A DNA stretch of 64,000 bases from SIG452 sp045638525 (GTDB lineage: Bacteria; Bacillota; Clostridia; UMGS1840): positions 62,001 to 126,000 of the forward strand of contig JAZUBQ010000012.1 in NCBI GenBank assembly GCA_045638525.1, read 5' to 3'. The notes below the pieces were generated by a model. That model made no database searches and was not told where the DNA came from. It saw only the letters and a list, made by a program, of their open reading frames with translations. The translations under genes were made by a program, and so were the position numbers. Position 1 is the first letter of the stretch; each line of letters opens with the position of its first letter. Shown here piece after piece: positions 58,289-64,000 of the stretch.

Positions 58289-58657
58289 TCATTGTAATAC
58301 ATTTTTTAAATGATTGATTTTAACGCTTTGAAACCATACATTTGTTGTAAGAAACACCTCAATCACATCAAATCTGCATTCACATTCTCCACCATGTCGC
58401 GCCAGATAATACTGAGCACTTTTTATCATATGCTGTTGTTTATAATAGGAAACGGCTTCCGCAGGCGTTCCGTATTCTGCCGAGGTTCTGGTTTTCACTT
58501 CCACAAAAACAAGACAATCACCATCTTTGGCAATCAAATCAATCTCTCCTGCCCTGGTTCGATAATTGGACTGTAAAATCTGATAGCCACGCCGTTTCAA
58601 ATAATTTTTTGCTTTGGTTTCACCAAGTTTCCCAACTGCCTGACGATATTTTTCCAT
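58289..58657 (-). CDS. UPF0102/YraN-family endonuclease-like protein
   Basis: 122 residues with a restriction-endonuclease-like fold: GELGETKAKNYLKRRGY-like start (VGKLGETKAKNYLKRRG), GEIDLIAKDGDCLVFVEVKTR with the nuclease-type D and ExK residues, and SAQYYLARHG. Precise role unknown; commonly next to rnhB, as here. Confidence 0.9.
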   Translation of the reverse strand: MEKYRQAVGKLGETKAKNYLKRRGYQILQSNYRTRAGEIDLIAKDGDCLVFVEVKTRTSAEYGTPAEAVSYYKQQHMIKSAQYYLARHGGECECRFDVIEVFLTTNVWFQSVKINHLKNVLQ

Positions 58658-58658
58658 A

Positions 58659-59267
58659 TCATTTCTCCAGAATTTTCTTTAAAAATGATTTTCTGTGAAT
58701 CGGTGTGATTCCATAGGTTTCAATGGCTTCATAATGGGCTTTGGTGCCGTATCCTTTGTGTTTTAAAAATCCATATTCGGGATATTGTTTGTCATATTCC
58801 ACCATCAAACGATCTCGGGTTACTTTCGCCAGAATGGATGCACAAGCAATGGAATAGGATTTGGAATCACCTTTCACCACCATTTGATTGGGCGTGGTAA
58901 TCCCTTTATTCCGATTGCCGTCAATCAAAGCAAACTCTGCTTTTGGGGACAGTTGGTTAATCGCCTGCTCCATCGCCTTTAACGTGGCATTTAAAATATT
59001 GATTTCGTCAATTTCCCGATTGTCAATCAAACAAACAGAATAGGCAATGGCCTCTTTTATAATTTGTTCATATAAGGCTTCCCGTTTTTTTTCGGAAAGC
59101 TTTTTAGAATCGTTTACCCCTTCAATGCAGGAATCTTTTGGCATAATCACCGCAGCAGCGGCAACCGGTCCGCAAAGCGGTCCTCTGCCTGCTTCATCCA
59201 CACCACAGATATAGGTATATTCTTTTCCATCACCAATCAGTTCAGTATCTTTGATAAATTCACTCAT
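58659..59267 (-). CDS. rnhB: ribonuclease HII
   Basis: Cuts RNA in RNA-DNA hybrids, including single ribonucleotides in DNA. 202 residues; catalytic DEAGRGPLCGPVAAAAV with the Asp-Glu pair, DSKKLSEKKREALYEQI, LIDGN and KGDSKSYSIACASILAKVTRDRLM are all present. Its ATG overlaps the rbgA stop (ATGA). Confidence 0.96.
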   Translation of the reverse strand: MSEFIKDTELIGDGKEYTYICGVDEAGRGPLCGPVAAAAVIMPKDSCIEGVNDSKKLSEKKREALYEQIIKEAIAYSVCLIDNREIDEINILNATLKAMEQAINQLSPKAEFALIDGNRNKGITTPNQMVVKGDSKSYSIACASILAKVTRDRLMVEYDKQYPEYGFLKHKGYGTKAHYEAIETYGITPIHRKSFLKKILEK

Positions 59268-60115
59268 ACTTCCTCCGGCGATTCCAGACTGATTTTGCCG
59301 AATCTTGCATTTTTAAAATCATCCAGAATTGCATTGGCACATCGTTCATAATCGGGGTCATTTTTCTTAAAAATATAACCACGTTTATAGGCTATTTTGT
59401 CATAAACTGTCAGTTTATCATCAAATTCATCCAAAGAAATCTGATAACGTTCCACCAGTTTCTCTTTATGATTGTTAAGAAGATAATCCACAAGATAAAC
59501 GCCCAATTCTTCCACATCTAAAATCTGACTTTTGATTGCTCCGGTGAATGCAAGATGCAACGCAACTGCTTCATCTCCAAGCTTTGGCCATAAAATCCCG
59601 GGAGTATCCATCAATTCAACCTCGTTGGAAATTTTCACCCATTGCTTATGAACGGTTACACCGGGACGGTCTTCTGTTTTCAGACGTTGTTTATTTGCCA
59701 TTCGATTGATGAAAGAGGATTTTCCGGAGTTAGGAATCCCAACCACCATGATACGGATAGGCTTAAACACACCTTTTTGTCGGTTACGTTCCAGTTTTTC
59801 CTTTAACAACTCTTTTAAATCGGCAGTAATTCTTTTGAGCCCCGCACCATTTTCACAATTCACCTTTAATGCCAGAATTCCAAGACGGGCATAATAGGAA
59901 ACCCAACGATCTGTCACAGCGTCATCTGCCATATCGGATTTATTTAATAATACAATTTTGGGTTTGTTTTGGCAAAGGCTGTCAATGTCCGGATTTTTGG
60001 ATGAAATGGGTATTCTTGCATCCAAAACCTCAACTACTGCATCCACAAGCTTTAAATCTTCCGATATTAAACGCTTGGTTTTTGCCATATGCCCCGGATA
60101 CCAGTTGATATTCAT
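59264..60115 (-). CDS. rbgA: ribosome biogenesis GTPase A
   Basis: YlqF/RbgA helps late assembly of the 50S subunit. 283 residues with the circularly permuted GTPase order: G4 LLNKSDMADD first, then G1 VGIPNSGKSSFINRM, G2 Thr in RPGVTVHKQW and G3 DTPGILWPK. N-terminal INWYPGHMAKTKRLI is typical. Confidence 0.96.
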   Translation of the reverse strand: MNINWYPGHMAKTKRLISEDLKLVDAVVEVLDARIPISSKNPDIDSLCQNKPKIVLLNKSDMADDAVTDRWVSYYARLGILALKVNCENGAGLKRITADLKELLKEKLERNRQKGVFKPIRIMVVGIPNSGKSSFINRMANKQRLKTEDRPGVTVHKQWVKISNEVELMDTPGILWPKLGDEAVALHLAFTGAIKSQILDVEELGVYLVDYLLNNHKEKLVERYQISLDEFDDKLTVYDKIAYKRGYIFKKNDPDYERCANAILDDFKNARFGKISLESPEEV

Positions 60116-60132
60116 AGAAATTTCTCCGTTAC

Positions 60133-60852
60133 TTATTTTAAATTGTAGTTATCATACACGCCACCGATCTGGCTCAAAGGCAGAAGACGGAACAAAGCTT
60201 TTCCTACAATAGATTTTTCTTCTACCATACCTACGCCAAATTCATCACGGCTGTCACGGCTGGCATTACGATTGTCACCTAACACAAAGACGCAGTCTTC
60301 GGGAACCGTTTTCGGATACCCCTGATATTCCCCGGCAATGCGTGCGGAAATGTATTCTTCTTCCAATTTTACGCCGTCAACATAGACATCCCCTTCACGG
60401 ATATCCACAGTCTGTCCTTCTGTTGCGATGATACGTTTGATGTAATATTTGTCAGGATCTCCTTTGGGTTTGAACACGATAATGTCTCCATTATCCGGCT
60501 CATATCCCAATCGGAACACAAACAACTGATTTTTATGGTGTAAAGTCGGTTCCATGGAACTTCCGTCCACAACCACAAATCGAAACACGAAGTTGGTTAA
60601 TAACAATACAACCACAATGGCAACACCTAACGATTCAATCCATTCCAACAATTCTCGTTTCCATCCCTTTTTTTGCGGTTTTTCTTCCGGAACTTCTTTA
60701 GCCACAACTTCCTCTGCAGTATTTTCTGCAGTTTGTTCGTTGGTTTTGGTCTCTGCGGTTTCTGCTGCCAGTAAATTTTCTTCGTTGTTGGTATCGTTTG
60801 TATCTTCGATTAAGGTTTCGGTTTCCTGCTGATTTTGTTCTTCGTAATTCAT
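60133..60852 (-). CDS. lepB: signal peptidase I with acidic N-terminal extension
   Basis: Removes Sec signal peptides at the membrane. 239 residues: an unusual Glu/Thr/Asn-rich cytosolic stretch (about 1-60), one membrane helix (about 72-92), then the catalytic domain with Ser in DGSSMEPTL, Lys in YYIKRIIATEGQ, and GDNRNASRDSRDEFG. The terminal acidic stretch is low-complexity and absent from most homologues I know. Confidence 0.95.
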   Translation of the reverse strand: MNYEEQNQQETETLIEDTNDTNNEENLLAAETAETKTNEQTAENTAEEVVAKEVPEEKPQKKGWKRELLEWIESLGVAIVVVLLLTNFVFRFVVVDGSSMEPTLHHKNQLFVFRLGYEPDNGDIIVFKPKGDPDKYYIKRIIATEGQTVDIREGDVYVDGVKLEEEYISARIAGEYQGYPKTVPEDCVFVLGDNRNASRDSRDEFGVGMVEEKSIVGKALFRLLPLSQIGGVYDNYNLK

Positions 60853-60996
60853 AATAAAAAATTCCTTTCTGTTACGGCGTAGCCTGCGTGATTATATCAG
60901 GCAACCGTGTTATGTTTTATCATTGTTATTTTATCAAAGTTCCCATAAGATGTCAACTGATTTCAAATATTTTTAGGATTTTATTTAGGTTTCTTA

Positions 60997-61025
60997 TTGA
61001 CTAATTTGGCATTATATTGTAAAAT
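60997..61025 (+). promoter_or_regulatory. sigma-A promoter of the citrate synthase gene
   Basis: -35 TTGACT (60997-61002), 17-base spacer, -10 TAAAAT (61020-61025). About 80 bases upstream of the ATG at 61107. Confidence 0.65.
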
Positions 61026-61106
61026 AGAATACAAGGCATTTTTCAAAAGCAAGAACTACAGTTCGCTTCCAATGCCCAATCATAGCAAAAGGAGACGCAA
61101 AGCAGA

Positions 61107-62459
61107 ATGAAGAAAACTCATCTTACCAAAGAATATATCGAAAATCTGACCCAAAAAGTTGCAGATTTTTCACAAATTGATTCCTCTTTATATCAAACAT
61201 ATGATGTAAAACGAGGTCTTCGTAACGCCAATGGAACCGGGGTTTTGGTTGGTTTGACCACCGTCGGAAATGTCACCAGTTATATCATTGAAAACGATGA
61301 GAAAATTGCAATTCCCGGAAAACTTTCCTACCGTGGAATTGAAATTCGTGAAATCATCGCAGGTTTGAAAGGCAAAAGAAAAGGCTTTGAAGAAGTTATC
61401 TTCTTGCTTTTATTTTCCAAGCTCCCCAACGAAGAAGAATTCAAGGTTTTCTGTGAAAACATTGCCGCTTTCCGTGAATTACCTTACGGATTTACCGAAG
61501 ATATGATTTTAAAAGCTCCCAGCAAGGATATTATGAACAAACTTGCACGAGGCGTTTTGGCTTTGTATTCTTACGACAATAACCCGGATGATACTTCGAT
61601 TGCTAATGTAATCCCCCAGATTATTCAGCTGATTGCCCGCCTCGGAACCATCGCCGCATACGGATATCAGGCGAAAAAACATTATTATGACGGTGAAAGT
61701 TTATTCCTGCATCAGTCAAAATCAGACTATTCTCTTGCAGAAAACTTTTTGCACTTAATCCGTAACGACAATCAATTCACACCATTGGAAGCTGAAATTT
61801 TAGATTTGATGCTGATTCTGCACGCAGAACACGGTGGAGGAAACAACTCTACCTTTACTTCTCACGTTGTAACCTCTTCCGGAACAGATGTATACTCCGC
61901 GATTGCTGCTGCTATCGGTTCCTTAAAAGGTCCTCGTCACGGTGGTGCCAACATCAAAGTGGTTGAAATGATGGAATCCTTATTTGAAAATGTCAAAAAC
62001 TGGGATAGCGATGATGAAATCATGGATTACCTTGCAAAAATTTTAGATAAAAAAGCTTACGATAAAAGTGGCTTAATCTACGGAATGGGTCACGCAGTTT
62101 ACACCATTTCCGACCCTCGTGCAGAATTGCTTCGTGAAAAAGCAAGAGAACTTGCAGAAGAAAAAGGTGCAATGAGAGAATTCAAAGTATACGAGGCTGT
62201 GGAACGGCTGGCGCCGGTTGTTATTAACCGTAAAACCAACAAAGTAATTTGTGCTAACGTGGATTTATATTCCGGCTTTGTGTATCAGATGCTCGATATT
62301 CCGAAAGAACTGTTCACTCCCTTGTTTGCAATTTCCAGAATTGCCGGTTGGGGTGCTCATATTCTGGAAGAAATTTCAATGAACAAAAAAATCATGAGAC
62401 CTGCATATAAATGTGTAGCCAAAGATACCCCGTACATCCCCTTAGAAGAACGTGAATAA
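61107..62459 (+). CDS. citrate synthase / 2-methylcitrate synthase family
   Basis: 450 residues. Condenses acetyl-CoA (or propionyl-CoA) with oxaloacetate. The N-terminal part has VLVGLTTVGNVTSYI and SYRGIEIREI; the active-site His motifs are HAEHGGGNNSTF and GMGHAVYTISDPRA, and the CoA-site segment is GPRHGGANIKVVEMME. The long N-terminal region (about 70 residues before the core) is typical of a Clostridia subgroup. Whether it uses propionyl-CoA from the microcompartment pathway cannot be told. Confidence 0.92.
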   Translation: MKKTHLTKEYIENLTQKVADFSQIDSSLYQTYDVKRGLRNANGTGVLVGLTTVGNVTSYIIENDEKIAIPGKLSYRGIEIREIIAGLKGKRKGFEEVIFLLLFSKLPNEEEFKVFCENIAAFRELPYGFTEDMILKAPSKDIMNKLARGVLALYSYDNNPDDTSIANVIPQIIQLIARLGTIAAYGYQAKKHYYDGESLFLHQSKSDYSLAENFLHLIRNDNQFTPLEAEILDLMLILHAEHGGGNNSTFTSHVVTSSGTDVYSAIAAAIGSLKGPRHGGANIKVVEMMESLFENVKNWDSDDEIMDYLAKILDKKAYDKSGLIYGMGHAVYTISDPRAELLREKARELAEEKGAMREFKVYEAVERLAPVVINRKTNKVICANVDLYSGFVYQMLDIPKELFTPLFAISRIAGWGAHILEEISMNKKIMRPAYKCVAKDTPYIPLEERE

Positions 62460-62486
62460 AAACAATATCTATAGAAAAGGAAAAGA

Positions 62487-62897
62487 ATGATTATGAAAAA
62501 AGCAGTAAAAAAAGCCGGTTCCTTCATAGAAGAATTCAAAAATTTTGCGATGAAAGGCAATGTCATTGATATGGCTGTCGGCGTAATTATCGGTGGCGCT
62601 TTCGGCAAAATTGTAACCTCTTTGGTGAATGATATTCTGACTCCTGCCATCGGATTACTGTTAGGCGGTGTAGATTTTAAGAATCTGGCATGGGTGGTTG
62701 GCGAAGCAACCATCGCATACGGTAATTTTATTCAGAATATTGTCGATTTTGTGATTATCGCATTATCTATTTTCTTATTTATTAAACTCTTGTCCAAATT
62801 TTCCAGAAAAAAAGAAGAACCAAAAACAGAAGAGCCTCCGAAGAAAGCGGATGATATTCTTTTGTTGGAAGAAATCAGAGATTTACTGAAAAAGTAA
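62487..62897 (+). CDS. mscL: large-conductance mechanosensitive channel
   Basis: Safety valve that opens under hypo-osmotic shock. 136 residues: FIEEFKNFAMKGNVIDMAVGVIIGGAFGKIVTSLVNDILTP-type TM1 region, TM2 (about 80-105, FVIIALSIFLFIKLLSKF) and a Lys/Glu C-terminal helix (KADDILLLEEIRDLLKK). AAAGGA lies five bases before the ATG. Confidence 0.96.
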   Translation: MIMKKAVKKAGSFIEEFKNFAMKGNVIDMAVGVIIGGAFGKIVTSLVNDILTPAIGLLLGGVDFKNLAWVVGEATIAYGNFIQNIVDFVIIALSIFLFIKLLSKFSRKKEEPKTEEPPKKADDILLLEEIRDLLKK

Positions 62898-62908
62898 TAC
62901 ATAAAACA

Positions 62909-62946
62909 AAAACTGTAGCAAATATTCATTTTGCTACAGTTTTTTT
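62909..62946. terminator. bidirectional terminator
   Basis: AAAAACTGTAGCAAA / TTTGCTACAGTTTTT stem, between the convergent mscL and thioesterase genes. Confidence 0.85.
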
Positions 62947-62951
62947 ATTGT

Positions 62952-63344
62952 TTATCCAATACAATAACCGGTAATCGTAACGGCAGCAACCGCATTACCA
63001 AGTTCATCAGAAACATCAACACGATAATAATTCGTGGTCCTGCCGGTTTTTACCAAAGTAGCTTCTGCAATGAGCTTATCCCCTTTTGCCCTACCTAAAA
63101 AAGTGGTATTTGCACTTAATGAAACCCACTTTGGCTCCATATGATTGGCTGCAACCGCATAGGCAAAGTCTGCCAATGTAAACGGTACGCCGCCCATAAC
63201 ACCACCAACAGCATTTTTGTGTCTTAGGGTAATCTGTAAACTGCATTTTGCATAACCTTCTGCCACTTCATCAATCACCATTCCGTTTTCGGTGGCAAAA
63301 CGATCGTTAGAAAAAAATGAACGTATTTCATCTATTGTTTTCAT
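62952..63344 (-). CDS. PaaI-type hotdog-fold thioesterase
   Basis: 130 residues: DRFATENGMVIDEVAEGYAKCSLQITLRHKNAVGGVMGGVPFTLADFAYAV-type hotdog fold with the active-site region AVGGVMGGVPFTLADFA, and VSLSANTTFLGRAKGD. Hydrolyses a short or aromatic acyl-CoA; exact substrate unknown. Confidence 0.88.
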   Translation of the reverse strand: MKTIDEIRSFFSNDRFATENGMVIDEVAEGYAKCSLQITLRHKNAVGGVMGGVPFTLADFAYAVAANHMEPKWVSLSANTTFLGRAKGDKLIAEATLVKTGRTTNYYRVDVSDELGNAVAAVTITGYCIG

Positions 63345-63357
63345 AGTATAATCCTTT

Positions 63358-64000
63358 TTACGATTTCAATTTATTTAAAACATTCTGAAATTCTGAAGGA
63401 ATCGGAAAACTAAACTCCATATATTCCCCTGTTGTGGGATGAATAAATCCAATGGTTTGCGCATGAAGAAGTTGTCCGTTTTGGAACAACTTCTGCTTTT
63501 TCGCCCCATAAACCGTATCCCCGGTTACCGGATGTCCTAAACTTGCCATATGTACACGAATCTGATGGGTTCTTCCTGTTTCCAAACGACACTTTACCAG
63601 ACAATATCCCGTATATCGCTCCAAAACTTCATAGTGCGTAACTGCATTTCTGGAGTTTCTCAAAGTAATCGCCATTTTTTTGCGATCTTTTTCGCTTCTT
63701 CCGATTGGTTTGTCCACAGTTCCGCTATCGTGTTTGATCACGCCATCCAACAAGGCAACATATTCCCGTTTGACAGAATGTTCTTTGATTTGTTCTGCCA
63801 GAGACAAATGTGCCGCATCTGTTTTTGCTACCAACAAGATACCACTGGTATCTTTATCAATCCGATGCACAATCCCGGGACGAATCACACCGTTAATGGA
63901 CGAAAGACGTCCTCTGCAATGATATAACAACGCATTAACCAATGTTCCCTCCTGATTGCCGTTAGCAGGATGGACCACCATTCCACGAGGCTTATAAACC
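63358..64000 (-). CDS. RluA-family 23S rRNA pseudouridine synthase (partial, continues past right edge)
   Basis: The visible 214 residues hold the catalytic domain of RluD-type enzymes: YKPRGMVVHPANGN at the edge, catalytic Asp in GIVHRIDKDTSGIL, and LETGRTHQIRVHMASLGHPVTGDTVYG. The N-terminal S4 domain and start codon lie outside the window. Confidence 0.93.
   Translation of the reverse strand, partial: VYKPRGMVVHPANGNQEGTLVNALLYHCRGRLSSINGVIRPGIVHRIDKDTSGILLVAKTDAAHLSLAEQIKEHSVKREYVALLDGVIKHDSGTVDKPIGRSEKDRKKMAITLRNSRNAVTHYEVLERYTGYCLVKCRLETGRTHQIRVHMASLGHPVTGDTVYGAKKQKLFQNGQLLHAQTIGFIHPTTGEYMEFSFPIPSEFQNVLNKLKS

Overview
The window looks like chromosome of a low-GC, Gram-positive, spore-forming Clostridia-type bacterium. 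It carries spoIIR, a BofC-like protein, a SigH-family sigma factor, pyruvate phosphate dikinase, SLH-domain surface proteins, strong AGGAGG ribosome binding sites and several TTG starts. Almost all genes are on the minus strand. No rRNA, tRNA, CRISPR array, transposase or prophage was seen. Species cannot be named from the sequence alone.

Region 1 (1-15,900) is mostly housekeeping. A secreted cysteine-peptidase-like protein is cut by the left edge; it has a long structured 5' leader with what looks like a terminator/antiterminator switch. Then follow ppdK, spoIIR, ispE, a carboxyl-terminal processing protease, an EnvC-like M23 hydrolase with ftsEX, a PucR/CdaR-type regulator, trmK, and a plus-strand polar amino acid ABC transporter followed by a HAD phosphatase.

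Region 2 (16,500-33,030) is a bacterial microcompartment (BMC) locus, transcribed right to left from a consensus sigma-A promoter at about 33,000. Order: class II sugar-phosphate aldolase, B12-dependent diol dehydratase PduCDE, reactivase PduG, PduO-GlcG fusion, aldehyde dehydrogenase PduP, zinc alcohol dehydrogenase, four BMC-H shell proteins, phosphotransacylase PduL, BMC vertex protein, PduS, PduT-like BMC-T, then a DeoR regulator and rhamnulokinase. It should convert L-rhamnulose (perhaps also L-fuculose) through a deoxyketose 1-phosphate to lactaldehyde, 1,2-propanediol and propionaldehyde, and then to propanol and propionyl-phosphate. The aldolase carries its own C-terminal encapsulation-type helix. 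No PduB, PduH, PduW, sugar isomerase or sugar transporter is present in the window.

Region 3 (33,380-44,480) is a regulatory and stress island: BofC-like protein, SigH-like sigma factor, two small zinc-ribbon proteins, and a SpoIIE-type phosphatase fused to a LytS-like membrane sensor, a Cache domain and a C-terminal kinase-like ATPase. STAS proteins, a split (p)ppGpp module (HD hydrolase and RelA-like synthetase as overlapping genes), an unknown tail-anchored protein, a diguanylate cyclase and a flavodoxin-fold oxidoreductase complete it.

Region 4 (44,480-54,270) encodes a LytS-type histidine kinase and a response regulator with a SARP/OmpR-like winged-helix output. Two promoters in the neighbourhood share the same layout: two TTTGTCA heptamers 11 bp apart, then 12 bp, then a -10 box. 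One drives the STAS gene, the other a 786-residue hydrolase/Cu-amine-oxidase-N/DUF3298 fusion followed by an SH3-NlpC/P60-SLH protein. I consider this candidate regulon and the leader at 1,250-1,530 the least expected signals. A lipoprotein gene and an MFS gene each sit in similar repeat-bounded modules.

Region 5 (54,350-64,000) returns to housekeeping: YbaK, SPFH/NfeD pair, Gfo/Idh/MocA oxidoreductase, QueG-like protein, YraN, rnhB, rbgA, lepB, plus-strand citrate synthase and mscL, a hotdog thioesterase and an RluA-family pseudouridine synthase cut by the right edge.
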